Shown: positions 16,840-27,058, numbered from the stretch's first letter. The stretch is 64,000 nt of DNA from Acinetobacter venetianus RAG-1 = CIP 110063 (GCF_000368585.1 NZ_KB849557.1:601615-665614); one strand, 5' to 3'. Notes: generated by a model not told the origin, from the letters alone. Program-made: numbers and translations.

Positions 16840-17516
16840 GCCGCACGCTCCCGAAGATTCTGCAAACAAGTCGCGGTCAGCATCCCAATGACACCAGCTA
16901 AAATTGCCGCACTTTTAATTCCTAGACTCAAAAACACAATCGTAAGTACTACAGACACCATCACGCCAACGAGCGTATTGAGATTCTTAATAAACGGAAC
17001 CACAATGGCAATAAAAGTTGCAACGATCGAAAAATCTAAATGATATTGATCTAAATTTGGTACAGATGCAGCGAGCAACACACCACAAATACTGAATAGT
17101 ACCCAACATAGATAAAAACAAATGCCTGCACCCAATAAATAATAAATATAGTGTTGCTGTTTTTTGATACTGACCGCGAATAACTCATCTGTGAGTAAAA
17201 AGCCAAGCATAAGCCGATGCTTCAATGGCTGCTTAGAAATATCATCTCGTAAATACAACGCATATAAATAATGCTGTGTCGTAATCAGAAACACCGAAAT
17301 AATAATCGTCAACGTAGGTGTACCCACCATCACTAAACCAAGCGTCATCAATTGCGCTGCGCCTGCAAAAACTAATGCCGACATGCCGATTGCTTGCAGC
17401 GTGGTTAGCCCAGCTTGAATCGCCATTGAACCCGCCAATAATCCCCAAGGTAAAACGGCAAAACAGAGAGGTAGAATTTTGATCACACCATTGAGAAATG
17501 CCTTGGATTGAGACAT
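16836..17516 (-). CDS. azlC: AzlC-family branched-chain amino-acid exporter subunit
   Basis: A 226-residue membrane protein with about six helices; the family block LPWGLLAGSMAIQAGLT, FAGAAQLMTLGL and LTDELFAVS is present. It exports branched-chain amino acids with AzlD. The start MSQSKAF (ATG 17516) fits the family, but in-frame ATG 17546 is also possible; neither has a good Shine-Dalgarno. The two genes overlap by four bases. An AraC regulator gene lies directly upstream on the same strand, about 100 bp away, and is the candidate controller. Confidence 0.86.
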   Translation of the reverse strand: MSQSKAFLNGVIKILPLCFAVLPWGLLAGSMAIQAGLTTLQAIGMSALVFAGAAQLMTLGLVMVGTPTLTIIISVFLITTQHYLYALYLRDDISKQPLKHRLMLGFLLTDELFAVSIKKQQHYIYYLLGAGICFYLCWVLFSICGVLLAASVPNLDQYHLDFSIVATFIAIVVPFIKNLNTLVGVMVSVVLTIVFLSLGIKSAAILAGVIGMLTATCLQNLRERAA

Positions 17517-17623
17517 TGGGGTGCCATCTATGCTTTCAGTTAACATCAAAATCACAATTACTCGTCGAACAGATCATGACTATGCCAAATTTCGACGTAT
17601 TCGAATTGTATAAAATTGCTGTT

Positions 17624-18454
17624 TTATTTGAGGTAGGCGATATAACCGCCCGGTGTGATACCGAAAGTTTGACGGAAATGACGACTAAAATGACTTTGAT
17701 CAGAAAAGCCACACTGTTGCGAGACCTCTGATAAATTTAGTCCTTGCCTCAATAGCTTTTGTGATTTCTGTAACCGCGCTTGGATTAACCATGCATGGGG
17801 TGAGAGTCCAACATGCTTTTTAAACTGGCGTAGAAAATGCCACTGACTCAAATTTGCCATTTCTGCCAACTCAATGAGGGAAAACTCTTGCTCAGGCATA
17901 CTCGCCATTAATTCTTTAATCTTTAATATACGTTGCTTCGCATTACTCAGATCAACAGCCGTTGGACGTACTTGGCTATATTTAGAAACAAGCCATGCTA
18001 TTGTTGATAAAAATAAAGTTTGTTTGAGCAAAGTATTGCTCGGCTGTTCAAGCAGATCGAATAGCAAACGAAACTGTTGTGCCAAACCTTCATCATGTAA
18101 GACCGCCTCTCTAAACCACGGTGCTGTCCCATGAATCGTAGTGAGATCTCGTGTTAGCTCGTGGAAAACTTCTGGTGTTGGATAAATCGCTCGATAACGC
18201 CAACCCGTTTCTACAGCAGATGAGCCGGTATGCACCTCATCGGCATTCACTAAAATAATATCGCCTTGTGGTGCAACATGATTGCCACCCGTTCGATAAA
18301 AGCGTTGTGCGCCCTCTTCAATGACACCAATACAAAAACCTTCATGAACATGGCGAGAAAACTCCTGTTGAAAGTAACTAGCTTTCAACATTTCTAAACC
18401 ACCGAGTTCTTCAAGGTGTAAATAATCCACTTGTTCTCGAGGTCTACGCGACAT
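17624..18454 (-). CDS. AraC-family transcriptional regulator
   Basis: A 276-residue AraC regulator with an N-terminal cupin-type sensing domain (SRHVHEGFCIGVIEEGAQRFYR) and C-terminal double HTH (FSLIELAEMANLSQWHFLRQFKKHVGLSPHAWL, then LSEVSQQCGFSDQSHFSRHFRQTFGITPGGY). ATG 18454 is favoured, with AGGAGG five bases before it. This cupin-AraC type commonly precedes LysE or AzlCD amino-acid exporters and activates them when amino acids accumulate. It lies upstream of azlCD on the same strand, supporting that role by inference. Confidence 0.88.
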   Translation of the reverse strand: MSRRPREQVDYLHLEELGGLEMLKASYFQQEFSRHVHEGFCIGVIEEGAQRFYRTGGNHVAPQGDIILVNADEVHTGSSAVETGWRYRAIYPTPEVFHELTRDLTTIHGTAPWFREAVLHDEGLAQQFRLLFDLLEQPSNTLLKQTLFLSTIAWLVSKYSQVRPTAVDLSNAKQRILKIKELMASMPEQEFSLIELAEMANLSQWHFLRQFKKHVGLSPHAWLIQARLQKSQKLLRQGLNLSEVSQQCGFSDQSHFSRHFRQTFGITPGGYIAYLK

Positions 18455-18777
18455 CACGACCTCCTAAGGCTAATATGCATCATTGCAGGTTAACGCGATT
18501 GCATGAAACTTATAGAATAAAATTGCTGTTTTTCAAAATCCAGTACATTCAACTCATCCCCAAGCTCATCATACTGCTATATTTTTCCCAATAAATTTAT
18601 TAAACCATCAATATATTTTTAAACAATAATATTTATTACATTCCAATATAAATAAATGCTTTTATTTTAAATGATTAAAAAATTATTTTAATTTTAGATA
18701 AAAATATTTTAGAATCCGCTGATAATTTATTCAATAAATTGTAATAAAACGAATAGCTAAAATATTGTGAGAATTTC
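18455..18777. other. AT-rich intergenic region upstream of the DUF2167 gene
   Basis: No ORF or RNA gene is visible. The 3' half is extremely AT-rich and presumably carries the promoter of the DUF2167 gene on the plus strand and that of the araC gene on the minus strand. Confidence 0.4.
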
Positions 18778-19701
18778 ATGTTAAATCAGTTACAACCGAA
18801 AAAATTAACCTCTTTGAGTTATGCAATTGCATTAAGTCTGTCTATGCTAGGTGTGGCTTCAGCTCCAAGTTATTCATTTGCTTCAGCATCAACTGAAGAA
18901 ACCACCGTGAATAATACGCAAACTCAACAAGCTGAAGAAAATCCGATGTCAAAACTAGATTGGCATTTAGGTCCTAAAAAAGAAAATGTTGCCAATGTCG
19001 CGACATTAAATACGCTCAAAGATGAAGGATTTTTAGATCCCGTTAACTCAGATAAATTTCTAGAATTAACAGGCAATCTTACCAGTGGCAGCACCAATAT
19101 TCTTGTTGCTCCAGATAATTCATGGTGGGCAACATTTGATTTTGATCCCGCTGGATATGTAAAAGATGATGAAAAAATAGATGCAGATGCATTATTAGAA
19201 CAGCTTAAAGCCTCAGACGAGCCATCGAATAAAGAACGTGAGCGTTTAGGTTTTCCAAAACTTTATACCGTGGGTTGGGCGGTGCCGCCACATTATGACA
19301 ATCAAACTAAACGTTTAGAATGGGCATTGAAAATTCGTGATGATAATAATTCAGAAGCAATCAATTACACCATTCGTATCTTAGGTCGTACAGGTGTAAC
19401 CAGTGCCACACTCGTTTCTGATGAAGAAGGACTAACTCAAAATATTGATGCCTTTAAATCAAGTTTAAAAGGATTCGAATATAACTTTGGTGAGAAATAT
19501 TCTGAATATCGTGAAGGTGATAAAGTTGCAGAATATGGCTTAGCCGCTTTAATTGCCGGTGGTGCAGCCGTTGTAGCAACTAAGAAAGGCTTCTGGGCAG
19601 CAATTGCAGCCTTTTTTGCGGCAGCATGGAAATTTGTTGCTGTGGGTGTGGTTGCTTTAGGTGGATGGATTAGCTCTTTATTCAAGCGAAATAAATCATA
19701 A
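18778..19701 (+). CDS. DUF2167-family exported membrane protein
   Basis: A 307-residue protein recognised as DUF2167. After a signal segment (residues 14-38, SFA) comes the conserved domain: SKLDWHLGPKK, LTGNLTSGSTNILVAPDNSWWATFDFDPAGYVKDDEKIDADALLEQLK, and GWAVPPHYDNQTKRLEWALK. The C-terminus is a Gly/Ala-rich membrane region (AALIAGGAAVVATKKGFWAAIAAFFAAAW) and a basic tail. Function is unknown across the family. The next gene starts directly after its stop codon, so the pair is translationally linked. Confidence 0.85.
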   Translation: MLNQLQPKKLTSLSYAIALSLSMLGVASAPSYSFASASTEETTVNNTQTQQAEENPMSKLDWHLGPKKENVANVATLNTLKDEGFLDPVNSDKFLELTGNLTSGSTNILVAPDNSWWATFDFDPAGYVKDDEKIDADALLEQLKASDEPSNKERERLGFPKLYTVGWAVPPHYDNQTKRLEWALKIRDDNNSEAINYTIRILGRTGVTSATLVSDEEGLTQNIDAFKSSLKGFEYNFGEKYSEYREGDKVAEYGLAALIAGGAAVVATKKGFWAAIAAFFAAAWKFVAVGVVALGGWISSLFKRNKS

Positions 19702-20442
19702 ATGCATTTACCCTTAGAAATACTGATCATTATCGGGTTATATGGATTTTATCTTTATGACTCTGCTCGTCTATATTTTTTTAATGAATTCAATGTGACT
19801 AAGGGTATTCGCTCAAGCTTTAAATTCCAACACGTTCCTAAATCATTTAGTTTTTTGAGTAAGTATTTATTTATTCCTAATATGTTTTTCACGCATCAAT
19901 TGATATTCAAATGTGCTTGGAAAATAAAACAATCAATACCATCAGATCAGTCCGCAGATGTCGACTCTATTCTATTGATTAGTAAAACATTGAAGCCACT
20001 ACAATGGATAAATATGCTGCTATGGCTATTAATGTTCGTTTTGTTACCTGTACTGTTATTAATAAAATTAAGTTATTTACCTTTAGCAATCACAATTATT
20101 ACGATCTATATTCTTAATATCTCATCATTACTTTTTGTTATTTTAAAACGGAAATCACTGCAACTGTCTTGGGCTAAAATTTTCCAGTTTTCCCTCGATG
20201 TAATGTTGTGTCCGCCTTTCGCGTTAAACCTATTGCGTAAAATTAGCTTAAATTATCACGTTCAAATGGAAGGGATTGCTCTTGCAGAAAAGCTGCTAAA
20301 TTCTTCAGATTACCAAGTGCTTTTAGAACAGATTATTTTAGATATTAACCATTTAAAAACATCAACCAATGATAAAAATTTAACGCAGTTATTGTCCAAA
20401 GAACAGCTTTTACGTTCATCACTCAATGCCAATAAAGAATAA
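19702..20442 (+). CDS. Membrane protein of unknown function, partner of the DUF2167 gene
   Basis: A 246-residue protein with one N-terminal transmembrane helix (residues 4-20) and a central hydrophobic block of two to three helices (WINMLLWLLMFVLLPVLLLIKL, LAITIITIYILNISSLLFVIL, about 97-150). The C-terminal 60 residues are soluble, helical and Lys/Leu-rich. Its ATG follows the DUF2167 stop with no intervening base, indicating coupled translation and probably a joint function at the membrane. I recognise no named family. Codon use is AT-rich but similar to its neighbour. Confidence 0.65.
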   Translation: MHLPLEILIIIGLYGFYLYDSARLYFFNEFNVTKGIRSSFKFQHVPKSFSFLSKYLFIPNMFFTHQLIFKCAWKIKQSIPSDQSADVDSILLISKTLKPLQWINMLLWLLMFVLLPVLLLIKLSYLPLAITIITIYILNISSLLFVILKRKSLQLSWAKIFQFSLDVMLCPPFALNLLRKISLNYHVQMEGIALAEKLLNSSDYQVLLEQIILDINHLKTSTNDKNLTQLLSKEQLLRSSLNANKE

Positions 20443-20473
20443 AAAAACCTTCCCGAAGGAAGGTTTTTTAGGA
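20441..20473. terminator. Bidirectional terminator
   Basis: Stem AAAACCTTCC/GGAAGGTTTT with a CGAA-type loop flanked by A- and T-runs, between the membrane protein gene and tex. Confidence 0.88.
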
Positions 20474-20484
20474 ACTCAATTCAA

Positions 20485-22830
20485 TTACTTAGAACCTTTG
20501 ATCCCTGCTTGTAATAACAAAGCACCTAAACCACCTATTTTCTGCTCTTGTGGTTTTTCTGTTTTTGGCTTGTTATTTTGTGGACGCTTAAAGTCGCCCT
20601 CTTTACGTGGTGGGCGTTGACCTTGTGGTTTACGCTCAGTACGGTCTTGCTGTGGACGTTGTTGACGCGGTGCTTTTGCTGGAGCAGCGCCTTCAGCACG
20701 CATACTGAGGTTCACACGGTTACGTTCCACATCGACCTGCATCACACGTACTTGTACAATTTGACCTGGTTTTACCACTTTATGCGGATCGGAGACAAAC
20801 TCGTTTGCAAGTTCAGAGATATGCACAAGACCATCTTGATGTACACCTACATCTACGAATGCACCAAAGTTCGTCACATTAGTCACGACACCTTCAAGCT
20901 GCATACCTTCAGTCAATTGTGCAACTTCAGTAATGTCTTCACGGAACTTTGCAGTACGAAACTCAGGACGTGGATCACGACCTGGTTTTTCCAATTCTGC
21001 TAAAACGTCTTGAATCGTCGGTAAACCAAATTTGTCATCAACAAACTCATCTGCTTTAACCTGACGAATAATCTCGGTATTGCCAATAATGTCTTTAACC
21101 GTAGTTGCTTTCGCTGCAACGATTTTTTCTACCAGACCATAACTTTCAGGGTGAACAGCTGATGCATCTAATGGTTCAGAACCATCTTGAACACGTAAGA
21201 AACCTGCCGATTGTTCAAAAGTACGCTCACCTAAACGTGGCACTTTCTTCAATGATTGACGGTTATCAAAACGACCATTTTCTTTACGGTATTCAACGAT
21301 CTGCTGTGCGATTGATTTATTTAAACCAGCGATATAAGCCAAAATCGCAGGTGAAGCGGTATTCACATCCACACCAACAGCATTCACACAGTCTTCAACT
21401 ACTGCATCCAAAGTTTTTGCTAGACCGGTCTGGTTTACATCGTGTTGATACTGACCAACACCAATTGATTTTGGATCAATTTTAACGAGTTCAGCCAATG
21501 GATCTTGTAAACGACGTGCAATCGAAACTGCACCACGAATCGATACATCAAGATCAGGAAGCTCCTGCGCAGCAAGCTCACTCGCCGAATAAACCGATGC
21601 GCCTGCTTCGCTGACAGTTACACGCGTCAATTGCAGATCCGTATTCGCAGCCATCATTTCAGCAACAACGGCTTCTGTTTCACGACTCGCAGTACCATTA
21701 CCAATCGCAATAAGTTCCACGTGGAACTCTCGGCATAAACGCGCGAGTTCTGCGATCGAACCCTCTTTATCTTCTTTCGGTGCAAATGGATAAATCGTGC
21801 TATGTGCCAACACATCACCAGCATCATTTACAACAGCGAGTTTCACGCCTGTACGAATACCAGGGTCAACACCTAGGGTTGTACGACCACCCGCAGGTGC
21901 AGAAAGTAATAAATGACGTAAATTTTCCGCAAAAACATCCATTGCTTCTGCTTCAGCGGCCAAGCGCTTATCCGTCAGCAATGAATGCTCAATCTGAGGA
22001 CGAACCTTACCTAACCAAAATAATTTTGCAGTTTGTTTTAAATAATCTTGGCGGCTTTGTGGTTGAATTTGCTCAAGATTATATTCGACTTCAATACGAG
22101 CCAATGGAGCTTCATCTTCGCCATCTACTTTTAAACCAAGTACATTTTCTTGACGACCACGTAACATTGCCAATAAGCGATGAGAAGGAACTTTATTCAG
22201 ATTTTCTGAGAATTCGAAATAATCACGGAACTTCTTGCCGACTTCTTTCTTTTCATCAGAAGCAACTGCACTTTTTAGAACAGCAGTTTTTGCAAAAGTT
22301 TGTTTTAATTCAGTCGTTAAGGCAATATTTTGCGCCCAGTCATCAATCAGGATATGCTGGATTGCATCCAATTGACTCTCAACATCTGGATAATCTTCGT
22401 GGCTAAAACCAGCCAAAGCTTCTGTTGGATCAACTTGTTCTGCAATCATCTTTTCAGCAATTGGACCCAAGCCCGCTTCTTTTGCTTTAAATGATTTACT
22501 CGTACGTTTAGGACGATACGGTGCGTAAATTTCTTCTAATGCATTTTTAGTTTCTGCTGCATTTACACGCGCCAATAAGTCATCGCTTAATTTATCTTGT
22601 TCTGTTAAAGATTGGATCACTTTCTCACGACGCTCGTATAAATCACGTAAATAAGCTAAACGTGTATCGAGTTGACGTAATTGAGTATCGTCTAAGCCTT
22701 GCGTGACCTCTTTACGGTAACGTGCGATAAAAGGAACACTAGCGCCTTCATCAATTAAACGAATAGCAGCTTCTACTTGGTTTGGACGTACGGCAAGTTC
22801 ATTTGCCAACTGCTGAACTAAGTCAGTCAT
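20485..22830 (-). CDS. tex: Tex-family RNA-binding transcription accessory protein
   Basis: A 781-residue Tex protein starting at ATG 22830 (MTDLVQQLANELAV); an upstream extension is not conserved. The order is: N-terminal HTH-like region with PFIARYRKEVTQGLDD, the YqgF/RNase H-like domain (TTLGVDPGIRTGVKLAV), helix-hairpin-helix motifs (VDVNTASPAILAYIAGLNKSIAQQIV, RLGERTFEQSAGFLR) and a C-terminal S1 domain (GMQLEGVVTNVTNFGAFVDVG). A basic, Pro/Gln-rich tail of about 60 residues follows the S1 domain. Tex binds RNA/DNA and influences transcription and virulence in several genera; its exact job is unsettled. Single gene with its own terminator. Confidence 0.95.
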   Translation of the reverse strand: MTDLVQQLANELAVRPNQVEAAIRLIDEGASVPFIARYRKEVTQGLDDTQLRQLDTRLAYLRDLYERREKVIQSLTEQDKLSDDLLARVNAAETKNALEEIYAPYRPKRTSKSFKAKEAGLGPIAEKMIAEQVDPTEALAGFSHEDYPDVESQLDAIQHILIDDWAQNIALTTELKQTFAKTAVLKSAVASDEKKEVGKKFRDYFEFSENLNKVPSHRLLAMLRGRQENVLGLKVDGEDEAPLARIEVEYNLEQIQPQSRQDYLKQTAKLFWLGKVRPQIEHSLLTDKRLAAEAEAMDVFAENLRHLLLSAPAGGRTTLGVDPGIRTGVKLAVVNDAGDVLAHSTIYPFAPKEDKEGSIAELARLCREFHVELIAIGNGTASRETEAVVAEMMAANTDLQLTRVTVSEAGASVYSASELAAQELPDLDVSIRGAVSIARRLQDPLAELVKIDPKSIGVGQYQHDVNQTGLAKTLDAVVEDCVNAVGVDVNTASPAILAYIAGLNKSIAQQIVEYRKENGRFDNRQSLKKVPRLGERTFEQSAGFLRVQDGSEPLDASAVHPESYGLVEKIVAAKATTVKDIIGNTEIIRQVKADEFVDDKFGLPTIQDVLAELEKPGRDPRPEFRTAKFREDITEVAQLTEGMQLEGVVTNVTNFGAFVDVGVHQDGLVHISELANEFVSDPHKVVKPGQIVQVRVMQVDVERNRVNLSMRAEGAAPAKAPRQQRPQQDRTERKPQGQRPPRKEGDFKRPQNNKPKTEKPQEQKIGGLGALLLQAGIKGSK

Positions 22831-23147
22831 CGTGATTGATTCCACAAGGGTTAAGTCTAAAAGCACTGATTATAAAGTCCACGGCTATAAAATCCACCAT
22901 TGTTTTTTTGAATATTTTGCGAGTATTTTTGCAAATTGATGAATGTTTCTAAAATATCGACATTTTTTGCTCTAAATATTGAAAAATAGATTGTTTGTCA
23001 TAATTTTACCTGTATATATTTGGTATCTATCTCTTGATTTTATTGGCAATATTTGTTGCTTTATAACATAGCCAAACCTGTGCAATGAATCGTATACTCC
23101 CAAGCATTGCATAATGACGATGACAATAAACGATAAAGGAGCACATC

Positions 23148-23912
23148 ATGAGTTTAGTTGTACCTGCTGAATCGACGGAAACCGTACACCATGAGACAGA
23201 TCGTGTCGAACGCATTTTAGTGGTCGATGACGATGTGCGTTTGCGTACGCTTTTACAACGTTTCCTAGAAGATAAAGGTTTCGTCGTAAAAACTGCTCAT
23301 GATGCAACACAGATGGATCGTTTATTACAACGTGAGTTGTTCTCGCTGATCGTCCTCGACTTCATGCTCCCTGTAGAAGATGGTTTAAGTATCTGTCGTC
23401 GTTTGCGTCAATCAAATATTGATACCCCGATTATTATGCTAACTGCACGTGGTAGTGACTCTGACCGTATTGCGGGTCTTGAGGCAGGTGCAGATGACTA
23501 TTTACCAAAACCATTTAACCCAAATGAATTGTTAGCGCGTATTCGTGCCGTATTACGTCGCCAAGTACGTGAAGTACCGGGCGCACCAAGTCAACAAGTT
23601 GAAGTGGTCAGCTTTGGTCCTTGGGCATTAGACCTTTCTACTCGTACTTTAACCCGTGAAGGTCAAGTAGTTACACTTACGACGGGCGAATTTGCTGTAT
23701 TAAAAGCGCTTGTGCAGCATCCACGTGAGCCATTAACTCGCGACAAACTGATGAACTTGGCACGTGGCCGTGAATGGGGCGCAATGGAGCGTTCAATTGA
23801 CGTTCAAGTTTCTCGTTTACGTCGTCTGATTGAAGATAACCCTGCCCGTGCGCGTTACATCCAAACTGTTTGGGGTGTAGGTTACGTTTTTGTTCCAGAT
23901 GGCGCGGAATAA
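23148..23912 (+). CDS. ompR: Response regulator OmpR
   Basis: A 254-residue OmpR-type response regulator. Receiver domain with acidic pocket DDD (27-29), phospho-acceptor Asp71 (VLDFMLP), Thr99 and Lys121 (LPKPFN); C-terminal winged HTH from about residue 155 (LTTGEFAVLKALVQHPREPLTRDKLM ... VDVQVSRLRRLIEDNP-type helices) ending GVGYVFVPDG. It has a somewhat long N-terminal extension (about 18 residues) before the receiver. The envZ-type sensor starts 17 bp downstream. The pair senses envelope or osmotic signals and controls porins and surface properties in related bacteria. Confidence 0.93.
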   Translation: MSLVVPAESTETVHHETDRVERILVVDDDVRLRTLLQRFLEDKGFVVKTAHDATQMDRLLQRELFSLIVLDFMLPVEDGLSICRRLRQSNIDTPIIMLTARGSDSDRIAGLEAGADDYLPKPFNPNELLARIRAVLRRQVREVPGAPSQQVEVVSFGPWALDLSTRTLTREGQVVTLTTGEFAVLKALVQHPREPLTRDKLMNLARGREWGAMERSIDVQVSRLRRLIEDNPARARYIQTVWGVGYVFVPDGAE

Positions 23913-23929
23913 AATCAGGAATCTAAACC

Positions 23930-25393
23930 TTGAAACTTGAACCAATTGATCCACAAGCATTTACAGATTTTGTTTCGTATTCTGAAAGACCACGAACAAA
24001 GTGGGAACGTTTTTTAGATAAAATCAAACCACGTTCCGCCGCAATGCGTACCACGATTTTGGTACTCTTTATGGTGTTTTTTAGCCTCTTTATGTCTTTG
24101 TGGTTCTTTTGGCGAACACTTTATTTACCTGAATTACAGCAACACGCTCGCTACCTCGCGATTGAATTAGAACTAGTCAACAATCCTGATATTCGTATTT
24201 TGCATCGCGACACTGAAGTCGATGTTGATACGTGGCTTAAAAATAGGATCGGGATTGAGTACATTACTGATCCCAAAGAATTTCCAAAAGTCGAAGATAA
24301 ATTTTTAGCTGAGTTATTTACCAACCAAATCGAAAAAAAATTGGCGAAAGAACTTGGTGTTGATAATGCTGACAATGTGACGGTTTATTTCAAATTCAAA
24401 CCAATCCCTCGTATCTGGATTCAAACACCAGAAATGAATGGCAATTGGGTTCGAGAGCCCTTAAAAACCTACACCAACTATAGTGTTGAGTTGATCGCAA
24501 CATGGCTATTTGGTGTACCCATTTTATCTTCAATTATTATTTTAATTTTAGTTCGTCAAATGAATCGGCCATTGCGTCGATTACAGAATGCGGCCAACAA
24601 TTATAGTAAAACAGGTAAAGCCCCTTACCTTGATACCAATCATGGTCCTTTAGAAATCCGTCAAGTGAACCAAGCGTTTAACCATATGGTGTATACATTG
24701 GAACAGACAGAGCGTGATCGCCAAATTATGTTGGCAGGGATTTCTCATGATTTACGTACACCATTAACTCGAATTCGATTAACTGCGGAAATGCTCCCAG
24801 ATGAGTTTCTACGTGAAGGCTTGGTATACGATGTCGATGATATGGATGCGATTCTGAACCAATTCATTTCATACATGCGGGACGGTTCGGATGAGGAATT
24901 AACTGATACCAATATCAATACCTTATTACAAGAATTAGTAATCCAGTTCAAGCCGCTCGACATTCGCTTTGAGATGCAAGAATTACCGATTATTCCTGCA
25001 CGTAGCTTGTCTCTAAAACGCTTAATTGCCAATTTGATTAACAATGCCAAGCGTTATGGTGCTGAACCGATTGAATTGTCAGCCAGTTATGTTGATGAAC
25101 ATATTTTAATTACTGTGGCCGATCATGGTGAAGGTATTCCACCTGATCAAGTTGAAGAGCTGATGCAACCCTTTGTTCGAGGCAATTCTGCACGAACAGT
25201 CCAAGGAAGCGGTTTAGGCTTAGCGATCGTAAAACGCATCGTGGATATTCATCAAGGACAAATCAATATTCGTAATCGTGAACAAGGTGGTTTAGAAGTG
25301 GTCATCTCACTTCCGATCTCAACTCAAGAGCCTGAAGAAAACCCAAGCAATACGATTGGCAAGATTAAACAAACACTTACAGGGCATTTTTAA
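23930..25393 (+). CDS. envZ: Sensor histidine kinase EnvZ
   Basis: A 487-residue inner-membrane kinase. Two transmembrane helices (about 41-63 and 186-208) bracket a periplasmic sensor of about 120 residues; then HAMP (209-262), HisKA with the phospho-acceptor His273 in AGISHDLRTPLTRIRL, and the ATPase domain with N box NLINNAKRYG, G1 ADHGEGIPP and G2 GSGLGLAIVKRIVDIHQG. The start is TTG 23930 with AGGA nine bases before; no ATG fits. It forms an operon with ompR. The long cytosolic N-terminus of about 40 residues is a feature of this lineage. Confidence 0.93.
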   Translation: MKLEPIDPQAFTDFVSYSERPRTKWERFLDKIKPRSAAMRTTILVLFMVFFSLFMSLWFFWRTLYLPELQQHARYLAIELELVNNPDIRILHRDTEVDVDTWLKNRIGIEYITDPKEFPKVEDKFLAELFTNQIEKKLAKELGVDNADNVTVYFKFKPIPRIWIQTPEMNGNWVREPLKTYTNYSVELIATWLFGVPILSSIIILILVRQMNRPLRRLQNAANNYSKTGKAPYLDTNHGPLEIRQVNQAFNHMVYTLEQTERDRQIMLAGISHDLRTPLTRIRLTAEMLPDEFLREGLVYDVDDMDAILNQFISYMRDGSDEELTDTNINTLLQELVIQFKPLDIRFEMQELPIIPARSLSLKRLIANLINNAKRYGAEPIELSASYVDEHILITVADHGEGIPPDQVEELMQPFVRGNSARTVQGSGLGLAIVKRIVDIHQGQINIRNREQGGLEVVISLPISTQEPEENPSNTIGKIKQTLTGHF

Positions 25394-25540
25394 ACTGATT
25401 TCTGCTCATTAAAAATGCCACTTATTTCTAGTCAAAAATCATCTTCTATTTCACATATTAGACCTTAGCAGTAGTCCAATTCACTTTTGCACTTTTAGCG
25501 CTAAAATCCATATCTAATGAAAAAGCAATATTGAGAATGG

Positions 25541-27058
25541 ATGATGTCTTTAAGTCGTATTCGCCTTGCATCTCTTCACGACAAAGTGATGAGTGCTGAG
25601 CAGGCAGCTCGCTTTATTGAAAATGATATGACGGTTGGTATGAGTGGCTTTACACGTGCAGGGGAAGCAAAAGCAGTCCCTCAAGCACTGGTTGAACAAG
25701 CTAAAAAAAATCCGTTAAAAATCACGTTAATTACGGGCGCTAGCCTTGGAAACGACTTAGACAAACAACTGACTGAAGCAGGTGTTCTTGCGCGTCGTAT
25801 GCCATTCCAAGTTGACAACACTTTACGTCGTGCAATTAACAATGGCGAAGTGATGTTCATTGACCAACATTTATCTGAAACTGTTGAGCAAATGCGTAAC
25901 CAGCAGCTCAAGCGTCCTGATGTAGCCGTGATTGAGGCTGTTGCGATCACAGAAGAAGGTCATATTGTTCCAACAACATCTGTAGGGAACTCTGCGAGCT
26001 TCGCGATCTTCGCTGAAAAAGTGATTGTAGAAATCAATACGTCTTTAAGTGAAAACTTCGAAGGTTTGCATGACATTTACATCCCAACTTACCGTCCAAC
26101 ACGTACACCTGTACCGTTGACGAAAGTTGATGATCGTATTGGTTCGACTGCAATTCAAATTGATCCTGCGAAAATCGTTGGTATCGTGTTTAACGACACA
26201 GCGGACTCGCCATCGACTGTGACCGCACCTGATGCTGAGACTCAAGGTATCGCAAATCACCTCATTGCTTTCTTTGAAAAAGAAGTTGCTGCAGGTCGTT
26301 TGGCGAAAAACTTAGGTCCTTTACAAGCAGGTATTGGTTCGATTGCCAATGCCGTATTAACAGGTTTAAAAGATTCTAATTTTGAAGATCTAGTCATGTA
26401 TTCTGAAGTACTTCAAGACTGTACTTTTGAATTAATTGATGCAGGTAAAATGAAGTTTGCCTCTGGTAGTTCTATTACGTTATCAGCACAATGTGGCGAA
26501 CGCGTTTTTGGAAATCTCGAAAAATACAAAGACAAATTGGTGTTACGCCCTCAAGAAATTTCCAATCACCCTGAACTTGTTCGTCGTTTAGGAATCATCG
26601 GTATCAACACTGCCCTTGAGTTTGATATCTACGGCAACGTGAACTCAACGCATGTGTGTGGCACGAAGATGATGAATGGTATCGGTGGTTCAGGTGATTT
26701 TGCTCGTAATGCGCATTTAGCCATCTTCGTGACCAAATCAATTGCCAAAGGTGGTGACATTTCATCAATCGTTCCAATGGTCAGCCACGTTGACCACAAC
26801 GAACATGATGTAGACATTTTAGTAACTGAAGTCGGTCTTGCTGATTTACGCGGTTTAGCGCCTCGTGAGCGTGCTCGTGTCATTATTGATAATTGTGTAC
26901 ATCCACTGTATCAAGGTGCGTTAAATGACTACTTTGAGCGTGCTTGTGAACGTGGTGGACATACACCTCACATTTTACGTGAAGCATTGTCATGGCATGC
27001 AAACTTTGAAGAAACAGGTCAAATGCTTGTTACTGACTCACTTGCAAAGACTGCATAA
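25541..27058 (+). CDS. Succinyl-CoA:acetate CoA-transferase (acetyl-CoA hydrolase/transferase family)
   Basis: A 505-residue CoA transferase of the AarC/Cat1 family. Conserved features include GMSGFTRAGEAKAVP near the N-terminus, the catalytic glutamate Glu289 in YSEVLQD, the ALEFDIYGNVNSTHV and MNGIGGSGDFARNAH blocks and LAPRERARVIIDNCVHP at the C-terminus. It swaps CoA between succinyl-CoA and acetate, linking acetate use to the TCA cycle in the cytosol. Two adjacent ATG codons (25541 and 25544) could start it; GAGA lies seven bases before the second. Single gene with a terminator. It could also act as a hydrolase with other short acids. Confidence 0.88.
   Translation: MMSLSRIRLASLHDKVMSAEQAARFIENDMTVGMSGFTRAGEAKAVPQALVEQAKKNPLKITLITGASLGNDLDKQLTEAGVLARRMPFQVDNTLRRAINNGEVMFIDQHLSETVEQMRNQQLKRPDVAVIEAVAITEEGHIVPTTSVGNSASFAIFAEKVIVEINTSLSENFEGLHDIYIPTYRPTRTPVPLTKVDDRIGSTAIQIDPAKIVGIVFNDTADSPSTVTAPDAETQGIANHLIAFFEKEVAAGRLAKNLGPLQAGIGSIANAVLTGLKDSNFEDLVMYSEVLQDCTFELIDAGKMKFASGSSITLSAQCGERVFGNLEKYKDKLVLRPQEISNHPELVRRLGIIGINTALEFDIYGNVNSTHVCGTKMMNGIGGSGDFARNAHLAIFVTKSIAKGGDISSIVPMVSHVDHNEHDVDILVTEVGLADLRGLAPRERARVIIDNCVHPLYQGALNDYFERACERGGHTPHILREALSWHANFEETGQMLVTDSLAKTA

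Noticed and set aside
20548..22406. Several plus-strand ORFs of 120-210 codons within tex
   Set aside because: All are opposite-strand shadows of tex. Their compositions are odd (rich in His, Leu, Gln or Cys) and they have no start sites.
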